A DNA stretch of 64,000 bases, from positions 248,001-312,000 of the forward strand of contig JACJYE010000009.1 in NCBI GenBank assembly GCA_020636255.1, in the 5' to 3' direction. A model generated the notes under the pieces. The model saw only the letters and a program-made list of their open reading frames with translations. It did not search any database and was not told where the DNA came from. Both the position numbers and the translations under genes were made by a program. Position 1 is the first letter of the stretch; each line of letters opens with the position of its first letter. The DNA comes from Lewinellaceae bacterium (GTDB lineage Bacteria; Bacteroidota; Bacteroidia; Chitinophagales; Saprospiraceae). Positions 53,062 through 60,359 of this stretch are shown in pieces.

Positions 53062-53211
53062 CTGTGAGGGCAGGATTCGAACCTGCATGGGGCGGTTAGC
53101 CATAACGCAAGGATTAAGTGGTCAACCCTAGCCGAAGCATTACGTTACGTTTATCCCGCACTCCCCACCCCCGAGACAAGAGGGCACGGCTGCCTGTTTC
53201 ATCACCTCACA
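53062..53211 (-). tRNA. non-canonical class II tRNA-like gene, anticodon GUC, copy 1
   Basis: 150-nt RNA with a full tRNA cloverleaf: acceptor TGTGAGG/CCTCACA, D-arm ATG-AAACAGGCAGC-CGT, anticodon arm CCCTC-TTGTCTC-GGGGG (T33 present, anticodon GTC), T-arm GCAGG-TTCGAAT-CCTGC, discriminator G. The variable region is about 81 nt, far longer than the 10-25 nt of Leu/Ser/Tyr tRNAs, and folds further: TGGGG/CCCCA, then CGG/CCG, then GTAACG/CGTTAT. GUC is normally an Asp anticodon on class I tRNA. G73, C38 and GUC fit AspRS recognition, but position 37 is T and the base at the usual A21 is C. The 3' end reads CTA instead of CCA. Charging and role are unknown. Confidence 0.6.
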
Positions 53212-53267
53212 GTATTTCAAAACGCTAAAAGAGAAAGCCGAACCTTTATTCAGCCTCCGTTTTCAAC

Positions 53268-53388
53268 TGGCTGTGAGGGCAGGATTCGAACCTGCACGGA
53301 GCGGTTAGCAGCAGCACGGTGCTGCGTTTATCCCGGGCTCCCCACCCCCGAGACAAGAGGGCATGGCTGCCTGTTTCATCACCTCACA
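53268..53388 (-). tRNA. non-canonical class II tRNA-like gene, anticodon GUC, copy 2
   Basis: 118-nt body plus an encoded CCA (53268-53270). The first 44 nt differ from copy 1 only once (CAT for CGT, which perfects the D-stem), and the T-arm and acceptor are identical. The variable region is 49 nt: GGAG/CTCC, CGG/CCG, then GCAGCA-CCG-TGCTGC. Between the CGG/CCG pairs and the terminal hairpin both copies keep GATAAAC on one side and GCTAA on the other, although the hairpins differ. It lies upstream of copy 1 on the same strand, and both are preceded by TTTGAAATA. Possible roles: an unusual elongator tRNA, or a tRNA-like substrate for non-ribosomal aminoacyl transfer. Confidence 0.62.
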
Positions 53389-53409
53389 GTATTTCAAAGC
53401 GATTAAAAG

Positions 53410-53430
53410 GCCGGATAACTTCCGGCTTTT
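53410..53430. terminator. hairpin with T-tract on both strands
   Basis: GCCGGA-taact-TCCGGC at 53410-53426, followed on plus by TTTTGTTTT and on minus by CTTTT. On the minus strand it lies in the leader of the tRNA-like genes, so it may attenuate or be a processing site. Confidence 0.55.
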
Positions 53431-53476
53431 GTTTTGCTTTTCTAAGTGGCCGTTCTTTTAACCGCCATCGTTGATA

Positions 53477-53508
53477 CAAAAGTATAGCAACTGGGTTTTT
53501 TGTGCAAA
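53477..53508 (-). promoter_or_regulatory. promoter of the tRNA-like gene pair
   Basis: On the minus strand TTTG (53505-53508), 20 nt, then TACTTTTG (53477-53484), which fits the Bacteroidota consensus TTTG-N(19-20)-TAnnTTTG. The start would be near 53471, about 83 nt before copy 2. Confidence 0.6.
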
Positions 53509-53832
53509 TTTTTTAAATAAAAAATAAAAAATTTACTATATTTATAAATATTTGCGTTTATCGTTGATAATAAAACAAAGTGAAGCTTCAAAAAAGCGGC
53601 TTGATTATGGATTTTTAAAAGTAGCGGTATTTCCTTATTCCATTTCAAAAAATAATGTTCATTTATTGAGCGATCTACGCTGTTTTTTGAAAAAAGTAGC
53701 AATACCTCTTAATTCGCTCGCGGATGTGTATTGAGTGGGCGTTTGTTGGAGGCGGCTGTGCCGGTGGTAGAAAGAGGCGGAGAAACAAGTGCAACAGAAC
53801 GGAGCGAAGGCTGTCTGTTATGTTTAAAACCG
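53509..53832. other. AT-rich region without a convincing gene
   Basis: About 320 bp upstream of both the minus-strand tRNA-like promoter and the plus-strand gene 53878. Only short frames with biased composition are open. Probably a divergent regulatory region. Confidence 0.45.
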
Positions 53833-53840
53833 TATTTTTG
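53833..53840 (+). promoter_or_regulatory. -7 element of gene 53878
   Basis: TATTTTTG, an exact TAnnTTTG match, 37 bp before the start codon. Confidence 0.5.
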
Positions 53841-53877
53841 ATGGTTCCTGATCCAATAATCGACAAAACGAAAAAAG

Positions 53878-54222
53878 ATGAAGCAACACTACTTTCTGTG
53901 GGTTCTGCTGGCCGTGCAGTTTGCCTGCCAAAGCGCTGCCGATACACCTGGGCGCATCGCTGAGGATATATGCGATTGCATGCGCCCCCTGGCGCAGTCC
54001 TATAAAGGTGTCCAGGATGCTACGAGCCGTAACGACCTGGAAGCGCTGCAACGGTATGCTGAAGAGATGGAGCGCGTAATGAGTGATTGCGGGAGCCAGA
54101 TCGAAAAAAAATACGGCCCTTTGGAAGGGGAGCGGGGCGAACAGGTAAAAGCGGCCATGCAACTGGCCTGCCCCGACGTCGTCGCCACGCTCAACGAAGC
54201 AGAATCGGAATATATCAAATAG
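53878..54222 (+). CDS. small exported Cys-containing protein (probable lipoprotein)
   Basis: 114 residues. The N-terminal MKQHYFLWVLLAVQFAC resembles a lipoprotein signal with a loose lipobox (QFAC, Cys17). The mature part is helical (AEDICDCMRPLAQSYKGVQD, DLEALQRYAEEMERVMSDCG) with four Cys that could form two disulfides between helices. Small helical Cys proteins of this layout are common in Bacteroidota and have no assigned function. It converges with the DUF819 gene, 7 bp away. Confidence 0.65.
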   Translation: MKQHYFLWVLLAVQFACQSAADTPGRIAEDICDCMRPLAQSYKGVQDATSRNDLEALQRYAEEMERVMSDCGSQIEKKYGPLEGERGEQVKAAMQLACPDVVATLNEAESEYIK

Positions 54223-54229
54223 AGGGGGC

Positions 54230-55636
54230 TTATCCTCCTGCTCCACCTGCTACGGCCTGCATCAGATAGGCGCATACAATGGCCCCGTAAGTGCCGAGGG
54301 CATACCCCAGTACGGCCATGAGCACGCCTACCGGAGCCAGAGCCGGGCTGAAAGCAGAAGCTACGATCGGCGCTGAAGCAGCGCCTCCGACATTGGCCTG
54401 GCTGCCCACCGCCACAAAGAAAAACGGCGCCCGTATGATCTTGGCCGTCGTGATCAGGATGATCACATGTACGAGCATCCAGATGATACCGATGGCAAAA
54501 AGGCCGAGGTTCTGCAGCACTTCGCCAAGGTTCATTTTCATGCCGATAGTTGCCACGAGAATGTATATGAACACGCTGCCCCATCGGGAAGCACCTACAC
54601 CTTCCAGCGCCCGCGCCCGGCTGAAAGAGAGGCCCAGCCCCAGCGTCGTGGCAATAACGATGAGCCAGAAAAAGCCCTCCAGCAGTGAGCTCAGCCGGGC
54701 CGCCTCCAGCGTTGCCCTGAACCTTTCCATAATGGGCAGGATCACATCGGCGCCCCAATGAGAGAGGGCGACCCCGCCGAATGCCACGGCCAGCAGTACA
54801 AATGTTTCTGTGAGATTGGGGATGCGCGCCACGCTCGACTGGTAGTCTTCGACCCTGTGTTTGAGGTCTTCGATGGCGGAATTATCGGCTTTCAGGCGGC
54901 GGTCCAGCTTGTCGGAGATACTGGCGCCATAGAGGAGGAAGCCCATCCAGATATTGGCGACCACCACGTCCACTACGATCATAGCGGCGAAGAGGTTGTC
55001 GCTTACGCTGAATATTTCCTTCATGGCCGTCTGGTTGGCGCCGCCGCCGATCCAGCTGCCTGCGATGGTCGACAGCCCTTTCCACAGTTCGTCGGGGCTG
55101 GCCTGGATGATGCCGGGGGCCAGGTACGATATGGCCATGAGCGCCACGGGCCCTCCCAGGATGATGCCCAGGGTGGCGGCAAAGAACATGATCAATGCTT
55201 TGGGGCCCAGGTTGAGAATGCCCTTGAAGTCAATGCTCAGGCACAACAATACCAGGCTGGCGGGCAGCAGGTATCGGGAGGCCATAAAGTAGAGCTGCGA
55301 TTTAACGACGAAGGGTTTCAGTTGCTCGGCGCCTATGCCGTTGCTCAGCAAAACCTGTTTTATGGCCCGCCAGCCCGCCTGGTTGGGCAGGTTGGGCGCA
55401 ACGCCTTCCTGCAGGAAATGGCGCAGCTTTTCGAGGTCGTACCACTGTGGCGCTATAAGCCCCAGGGGCCAGGCCAGAAGGGCCGGGATGAAGTAACAAA
55501 GCAGCAGCGGCGGCACGTAACGGTAAAAGCTTTGCCAGCCTTTATTTTTGCTGTGGGAGGTCACAAAGACCAGGGCTAATACGATGATCAGCAAACCCAG
55601 AATGATAGCGTCGTTGGTGAAAACAGGTTGTCTCAT
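54230..55636 (-). CDS. DUF819-family membrane protein
   Basis: 468-residue integral membrane protein with about ten helices, matching DUF819 (YjcL-like). Characteristic segments are SWIGGGANQTAMKEIF, VVANIWMGFLLYGASISDKL and, near the end, FFFVAVGSQANVGGAASAPI followed by ALAPVGVLMAVLGYALGTYG. The repeated GG-N/A motifs in two halves suggest an inverted-repeat transporter fold. Substrate not established. ATG 55636 is chosen because the upstream 77 codons run through a MITE-like intergenic element and are not conserved-looking. Confidence 0.88.
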   Translation of the reverse strand: MRQPVFTNDAIILGLLIIVLALVFVTSHSKNKGWQSFYRYVPPLLLCYFIPALLAWPLGLIAPQWYDLEKLRHFLQEGVAPNLPNQAGWRAIKQVLLSNGIGAEQLKPFVVKSQLYFMASRYLLPASLVLLCLSIDFKGILNLGPKALIMFFAATLGIILGGPVALMAISYLAPGIIQASPDELWKGLSTIAGSWIGGGANQTAMKEIFSVSDNLFAAMIVVDVVVANIWMGFLLYGASISDKLDRRLKADNSAIEDLKHRVEDYQSSVARIPNLTETFVLLAVAFGGVALSHWGADVILPIMERFRATLEAARLSSLLEGFFWLIVIATTLGLGLSFSRARALEGVGASRWGSVFIYILVATIGMKMNLGEVLQNLGLFAIGIIWMLVHVIILITTAKIIRAPFFFVAVGSQANVGGAASAPIVASAFSPALAPVGVLMAVLGYALGTYGAIVCAYLMQAVAGGAGG

Positions 55637-55779
55637 GTCTTGATCAATTGGGCGTTCAAACAAGTTCTCCTTCCGGGTAAAGATAATAATTGTACGCTCA
55701 AAAAGAAGGCCCCGTCTGGCAGGCAGGAAAGCCGCCGCTACCGTAGCCTGGCCCGTTAGAGCCTGCTCCGGCGGCCGGA

Positions 55780-55931
55780 GGCCAGTATCTTTGTAGAATA
55801 TGCGCCAGAAGCCCGGTTCCCGGCCCGTAGGGCTGATATCAGATCCCGGCAAATGGTGCATTGCCATGGAGATAGCGGCCCGCTGGGCCGCGAAAAAATG
55901 TGTTTTGCTCTATTCTACAAAGATACCGGCC
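55780..55931. repeat. 152-bp element with 21-bp terminal inverted repeats
   Basis: GGCCAGTATCTTTGTAGAAT at 55780 and its inverse ATTCTACAAAGATACCGGCC ending at 55931 match at 20 of 21 positions (including one further base). The interior is GC-rich and palindromic with no coding capacity, as in a MITE. Each TIR contains TATCTTTG, a -7 promoter match, pointing into the element. Confidence 0.65.
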
Positions 55932-56044
55932 CGACTGGGCCGTTCTTCCCGGCAGTTTGGCCCTGATTTGCAAGGCATCAAATCAAATGCGATTGCCCTG
56001 GCCACGGGCCCAGGGCAATCGCATTTAAAAAGGCATTCTTCATC

Positions 56045-56111
56045 CTGCGCAGGCGGCGGCTTTTTTGGTTCGTTTTTTGGCCGCCCAAAAAATGAACGAA
56101 GGAGATCGGGC
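56045..56111. repeat. 67-bp direct repeat, copy 1
   Basis: Identical or nearly so to 56669-56735. Contains the palindrome GTTCGTTTTTTGG-ccgc-CCAAAAAATGAAC. Confidence 0.75.
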
Positions 56112-56668
56112 CTCGCCGCCCGGCTTCCTGGGTGTTCGCAGAAAGAAGCCTTTGTACTTTTGGCTTGGCCCCAAAGTACCGAACCTGTCCCGTACCGACA
56201 GGTCGGGAAACCCAAGGCTTTATGTCTTTTTGGACAATTCTACGGCTCGGTTTTCCGGCGCGTTTCCCAAGCCGTTTCGCGCCGCATGATAGCAGCGTTT
56301 CAAAAGCTCGGAACCTGTAAAGGCGCTTCACTTCTGGAATGCTTGGAGGCACCTTTGGAGAAAACCTCGCCTTGAATGGTAGCCAAAAAGCCATAAGGCC
56401 GTTTGCCCCGGCTGTAGCAGCTATACATGCAACAGCGAAAGCCCGGTAACCCCTCCTGGGCATCCCGGACAATCCGCCTTTAGCAGGTTTGGCGTTAAGA
56501 AACGGCCCTGCATTGCTTTCACTGCTATAGCTGGAAAAAAACTGTCTGAGCAACGATGCAGTAAAGAGCAGGCTATAAACTTTCGGCAGCGGACAGAAAA
56601 GGGCAACGGACAAGCGCCAGGCGCGAGTTATTTTTTTCCGGGCGCCAGGCGGGCCGTTTTAGCCAAAG

Positions 56669-56735
56669 CTGCGCAGGCGGCGGCTTTTTTGGTTCGTTTT
56701 TTGGCCGCCCAAAAAATGAACGAAGGAGATCGGGC
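56669..56735. repeat. 67-bp direct repeat, copy 2
   Basis: Second copy of 56045-56111. The accompanying 40-bp repeat lies after it (56761-56800), whereas in the first pair it lies before (55971-56010). Confidence 0.75.
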
Positions 56736-56831
56736 AAAACCCAAGAGGCCTAATGATTAGCAAGGCATCAAATCAAATGCGATTGCCCTGGCCATGGGCC
56801 GGAAAAGCGACGATAATCTGGATAAAATCAC

Positions 56832-56839
56832 TAATTTTG
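56832..56839 (+). promoter_or_regulatory. -7 element of the deaminase-lspA operon
   Basis: TAATTTTG, exact TAnnTTTG match, 21 bp before ATG 56861. Confidence 0.55.
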
Positions 56840-56860
56840 CCGCCGGATTGAAGAAACCGG

Positions 56861-57358
56861 ATGTGCGATATCCGGATAAAAAGTACTGTTTTGGACGAAT
56901 ATTTCATGAAAGAGGCCATCCGCCTGGCCATAGAGGGTGTTCATGCCGGTTATGGAGGCCCCTTTGGCGCCGTTGTCGTCAAGGATGGCCGCATCATCGG
57001 GCGGGGGCAGAACCGTGTACTGGCCGACAACGACCCGACGGCTCACGCCGAGATGGTGGCCATCCGGCAGGCCTGCGCGCAGCTCGGCCACTACCAGTTG
57101 GACGGCTGCGTCGTGTATACTTCCTGCGAGCCCTGCCCTATGTGTCTGGGTGCGATATACTGGGCACGCCCCGAGCGCGTTGTTTTCGGCTGCGGCCGCG
57201 AGGATGCCGCAGCTGCCAATTTTGACGATGCTTTTATCTATGAAGAATTGGGCCAGCAACCCGGTAGCCGGCGCATCCGCACCGAGCAGATGATGCGGGA
57301 AGGCGCCATGCAGGCCATGCAGGCCTGGCAGGACAAACAAAATAAGATCCAATATTAA
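56861..57358 (+). CDS. nucleoside/guanine deaminase, cytidine-deaminase fold
   Basis: 165-residue zinc deaminase. Catalytic residues are complete: the HAE motif in DPTAHAEMVAIRQAC and the PCxxC motif in TSCEPCPMCLGAIYWARP. The C-terminal segment (FDDAFIYEELGQQPGSRRIR) resembles guanine deaminases of the GuaD/nucleoside deaminase group more than tRNA adenosine deaminase TadA. It probably converts guanine to xanthine in purine salvage, but TadA-like or cytosine activity cannot be excluded by eye. ATG 56861 lies just after a -7 box; lspA follows after 11 bp and is probably co-transcribed. Confidence 0.88.
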   Translation: MCDIRIKSTVLDEYFMKEAIRLAIEGVHAGYGGPFGAVVVKDGRIIGRGQNRVLADNDPTAHAEMVAIRQACAQLGHYQLDGCVVYTSCEPCPMCLGAIYWARPERVVFGCGREDAAAANFDDAFIYEELGQQPGSRRIRTEQMMREGAMQAMQAWQDKQNKIQY

Positions 57359-57369
57359 AATCCGAATAC

Positions 57370-57891
57370 ATGAAGACTGACTGGCGCCGGATCATCCGGG
57401 TATTAGGTATTATGGCGGCCAATATCGCTTTTGACCAGGCCACTAAACAACTGGCCCGGGAATACCTGGCAGGGCGGGGGCAGCTATCTTACCTTGGAGA
57501 TACCTTTCGGCTGGCTTACGTGGAAAACAAAGGCGCTTTCCTGAGCCTGGGCGCCGGCCTTTCGGACAACCTGCGCTTCGTGGCGCTCCATATCCTGCCC
57601 GTAGCCTTACTGCTGGGCCTGTTGGCCTACACGCTCTTCTCCCAACAGCTCAGGGGAAGGCAGATCATCGCATTTAGTTTCATCGTCGGGGGCGGGTTCA
57701 GCAATGTCATCGACAGGATACTGTATGGCCAGGTGGTCGATTTCATGAACATGGGCCTGGCCGGGCTACGCACCGGCATCTTCAACTTCGCCGACCTTTC
57801 CATTATGATCGGGCTCGTCATTATGCTGCCGGAAGTTTTTGGCAGTAAGAAGGCCGAACAGCCACCGGCCGGCGATACGCCTGAAGAGTAG
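57370..57891 (+). CDS. lspA: lipoprotein signal peptidase II
   Basis: 173-residue inner-membrane aspartyl protease that removes the signal peptide of diacylglyceryl-modified prolipoproteins, needed for the many lipoproteins in this genome. The catalytic Asp residues are seen in FSNVIDRILYGQVVDF (NxxDR) and IFNFADLSIMIG (FNxAD); the N-terminal FDQATK is also conserved. Four transmembrane helices. It converges with the FKBP lipoprotein gene, whose product would itself be a substrate. Confidence 0.94.
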   Translation: MKTDWRRIIRVLGIMAANIAFDQATKQLAREYLAGRGQLSYLGDTFRLAYVENKGAFLSLGAGLSDNLRFVALHILPVALLLGLLAYTLFSQQLRGRQIIAFSFIVGGGFSNVIDRILYGQVVDFMNMGLAGLRTGIFNFADLSIMIGLVIMLPEVFGSKKAEQPPAGDTPEE

Positions 57892-57910
57892 ATTGGCAAA
57901 AGTAGGGTAC

Positions 57911-58483
57911 TTACTTCAGCTTCTCTATCACTTCTACCTCAAAGGCCAGCACCGTATCGGGCGGCACCAGGTAGCCATCCTTGCCATCCGACAGGCCCTT
58001 TTCGCCATAACCGAGGGCAGAAGGCAGGAATAACAGTATCTTTCCTCCTGGCCGAAGCATCTGCAGGCCTTCGTTCCAACCCTGCACCATATTGCCGATA
58101 TAGAATTCGATCGGTTTGTTCCGGCGGTAGGAAGAATCGAACACCTGCCCGTCGAGGAAGTAGCCTTTGTAGTTGGCCGAAATGTAATCTCCCCACTTCA
58201 GCATATCCCCGCTGCCGGGGGAAAGAATGCGGTAAAAAAGGCCGGATGCGGTGCGTTCCAGCGGGATCAGCTTTTCGATGGCATAATTGGCGATGAGGTT
58301 CTGGTCTTTTTCGGCCTGCGATTGTGGGTTGGCCAGCAGGTAGGCCGACAATTGGAGCATGACGGCGTCTTCGTCAGCAGGTGGCGCTTCTGTACTGTGC
58401 TCAGCAGCAGGCTCCTGCGGGCTTTGGCCGCCCGAGCAGGCACAGGCCAGCGCCAAAACAAGGATGAGGGTGTACTTCAGCAT
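57911..58483 (-). CDS. FKBP-type peptidyl-prolyl isomerase lipoprotein
   Basis: 190 residues. Signal ILVLALACAC with lipobox Cys, then an acidic, Pro-rich linker. The C-terminal 100 residues are an FKBP domain: GDYISANYKGYFLDGQVFDS, then NMVQGWNEGLQMLRPGGKIL, LPSALGYGEKG and VPPDTVLAFEVEVIE. The residues of the active-site pocket (Y, FD, W, Y) are kept. It likely helps fold periplasmic or outer-membrane proteins, anchored to a membrane by lipid. Confidence 0.92.
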   Translation of the reverse strand: MLKYTLILVLALACACSGGQSPQEPAAEHSTEAPPADEDAVMLQLSAYLLANPQSQAEKDQNLIANYAIEKLIPLERTASGLFYRILSPGSGDMLKWGDYISANYKGYFLDGQVFDSSYRRNKPIEFYIGNMVQGWNEGLQMLRPGGKILLFLPSALGYGEKGLSDGKDGYLVPPDTVLAFEVEVIEKLK

Positions 58484-58573
58484 GGCCGATCGTCGTTTTG
58501 TATGCTTAAAAATGGTAAAAAAAGCCGAAACGCAGGCAAAAGGAAGCCCGCGTTTGCCCTTTTCTCAATTTTG

Positions 58574-58581
58574 CTATCTTT
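58574..58581 (+). promoter_or_regulatory. -7 element of the symporter gene
   Basis: TATCTTTG, exact TAnnTTTG match. The roughly 125-nt leader that follows contains a perfect 8-bp hairpin CCTGCCGG/CCGGCAGG (58645-58683) just before the ribosome-binding region, which could modulate translation. Confidence 0.5.
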
Positions 58582-58709
58582 GCCTAGCCCTGGATATGCC
58601 GGCGCTGCCCAAATGCCTGATTAAGAGCGGAAAGCGGGAGCGGGCCTGCCGGGCGTTATGCTGTGGCGCTACGCGCCGGCAGGGCTAACCTTATAAGCAG
58701 GGACTACTT

Positions 58710-60203
58710 ATGTCGCAACAACACTTGACACCAACCCTCATATTAGGCCTGATTGCCGTATATTTCCTGGTACTCATCGTCGTGTCGTATTTTACCGGGC
58801 GGAAGGCGGGCAATGCCGAATTTTTTCTGGCCGGCCGCAAGTCTCCCTGGTATCTGGTGGCCTTTGGCATGATCGGTGCTTCCCTGTCCGGCGTTACCTT
58901 CATTTCCATTCCGGGCGTGGTTGGCGCTGCAGGCGCCAACCGGGACTTTTCCTACATGCAGATCGTATTCGGTTATGTACTGGGGTATATCGTGATCGCC
59001 AGGGTGTTGTTGCCCCTGTATTACCGCCTCAACCTGACGACGATATACGGGTACCTGGAGCAGCGCCTCGGCCTGCACGCCTACAAGACAGGCGCGGCCT
59101 ATTTCCTGGTCTCCAGGGCCATCGGTTCTGCATTCCGCCTTTATCTGGTGGCCATCGTATTGCAGGAGTTCGTGCTGGGGCCTTTCGGCATCCCTTTCTG
59201 GGCCACGGTAGCGATGACCATCATCCTGATCTGGATATACACTTTTAAAGGCGGGATCAATACCATCGTTTACACCGATACGCTTCAGACCTTTTGCATG
59301 CTGGCTGCGGTCGTGCTTACTATTCTGGCCATCGGCAACGCGCTGGAGACGGACCTCGGCGGGCTGACGAAGATGATCCACTCCAGTTCCTATTCCAAGG
59401 TTTTCTTCTTTAAAGGCGGGTGGAACGACCCCAACAATTTTTTCAAGCAGTTTTTCAGCGGGGCCCTCATCACGATCGTCATGACCGGCCTGGACCAGGA
59501 TATGATGCAGAAAAACCTGAGCTGCAGGAACATCGGCGAAGCGCAGAAGAACATGTATACCTTCAGCACCATTCTGGTGTTCGCCAATGTATTGTTCCTG
59601 ACGCTGGGGGCCTTGTTATACATCTATGCATCCAGCATTGGGCTGGATATCCCAGAACAGACCGACAAGCTCTATCCTACGCTTGCTTTGCGGCACCTTT
59701 CCCCCGCTGTCGGCGTGTTGTTCGTGCTCGGGCTCATTGCCGCGGCCTATTCCAGCGCCGATTCCGCCCTTACGGCGCTGACGACCTCCTTTTGCGTGGA
59801 TTTTCTGAACTTCGAGAAAAGTGGCCTGAGCGAAGAATCCAAACAACGAACCCGTTTTTTCGTGCATATCGGAGTGTCCGTACTGCTTTTCCTGATCATC
59901 ATCATTTTTAACGCCATCCACAACGAGGCCGTTATCAGCAGCCTGTTCGTGGCTGCCGGGTACACCTACGGGCCAATCCTGGGCCTGTTTGCCTTCGGGT
60001 TGTTCACCCGTTACCAGGTGCGTTCGGCGCTGGTCGTCCCGGTTGCGCTCATCGCGCCGGTTCTGTCCTTTTTCCTGAACAAATACTCCGAGCAGCTCTT
60101 TTTCGGCTTCCAGTTCGGCTTTCTCATTATCGCCCTCAATGGGCTGCTGACCTTTCTGGGGTTATTGGCCATAGCACAGCGGGGAGAAGCTGAGGCGGCC
60201 TGA
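58710..60203 (+). CDS. sodium:solute symporter (SSS family)
   Basis: 497-residue, 13-14-helix transporter of the LeuT-fold SSS family (SLC5 relatives). Visible family signatures: YFTGRKAGNAEFFLAGRKSP and GMIGASLSGVTFISIPG at the N-terminus (first helix unwinding and Na+ site), RAIGSAFRLYLVAIVLQEF, WIYTFKGGINTIVYTDTLQT, GLDQDMMQKNLSC and AAAYSSADSALTALTTSF, where the paired Ser/Thr residues line the Na2 site. The substrate cannot be told from the sequence; sugars, amino acids or sialic-acid-type compounds are typical. Monocistronic by appearance. Confidence 0.92.
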   Translation: MSQQHLTPTLILGLIAVYFLVLIVVSYFTGRKAGNAEFFLAGRKSPWYLVAFGMIGASLSGVTFISIPGVVGAAGANRDFSYMQIVFGYVLGYIVIARVLLPLYYRLNLTTIYGYLEQRLGLHAYKTGAAYFLVSRAIGSAFRLYLVAIVLQEFVLGPFGIPFWATVAMTIILIWIYTFKGGINTIVYTDTLQTFCMLAAVVLTILAIGNALETDLGGLTKMIHSSSYSKVFFFKGGWNDPNNFFKQFFSGALITIVMTGLDQDMMQKNLSCRNIGEAQKNMYTFSTILVFANVLFLTLGALLYIYASSIGLDIPEQTDKLYPTLALRHLSPAVGVLFVLGLIAAAYSSADSALTALTTSFCVDFLNFEKSGLSEESKQRTRFFVHIGVSVLLFLIIIIFNAIHNEAVISSLFVAAGYTYGPILGLFAFGLFTRYQVRSALVVPVALIAPVLSFFLNKYSEQLFFGFQFGFLIIALNGLLTFLGLLAIAQRGEAEAA

Positions 60204-60359
60204 GCCAGGCGGTGTCATACCTCCTGTTCCTGATGCGTTTGACATTCAAACCTTTCAATGCGGGCATACCTGCCTGGTAACGTTTTATCTTTCACCAAGT
60301 ATGGGACATTTTTCATACCTTCGCCACGGTTTTTTGGAATGTATGGAAACCTTACAGTC

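Larger units (their letters stand above)
55637..56860. other. 1.2-kb repeat mosaic without genes
   Basis: Short frames are open on both strands but follow palindromic repeats. Contents: a TIR-bounded element (55780-55931); a perfect 16-bp hairpin AAATGCGATTGCCCTG/CAGGGCAATCGCATTT (55985-56026); a 40-bp segment duplicated at 55971 and 56761; a 67-bp segment duplicated at 56045 and 56669; and a GTACTTTTGG/CCAAAGTAC palindrome near 56155. This looks like a site where several non-coding repeat families accumulated. Confidence 0.7.

Noticed and set aside
53062..53388. tmRNA or a group I intron in tRNA-Leu
   Set aside because: The anticodon and D-arms are complete and contiguous, no tag-peptide frame is seen, and the extra sequence is in the variable region, not in the anticodon loop.
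53675..53947. A 90-codon minus-strand frame upstream of gene 53878
   Set aside because: Low-complexity AT-rich and Pro-rich translation, overlaps the -7 box and start of gene 53878.
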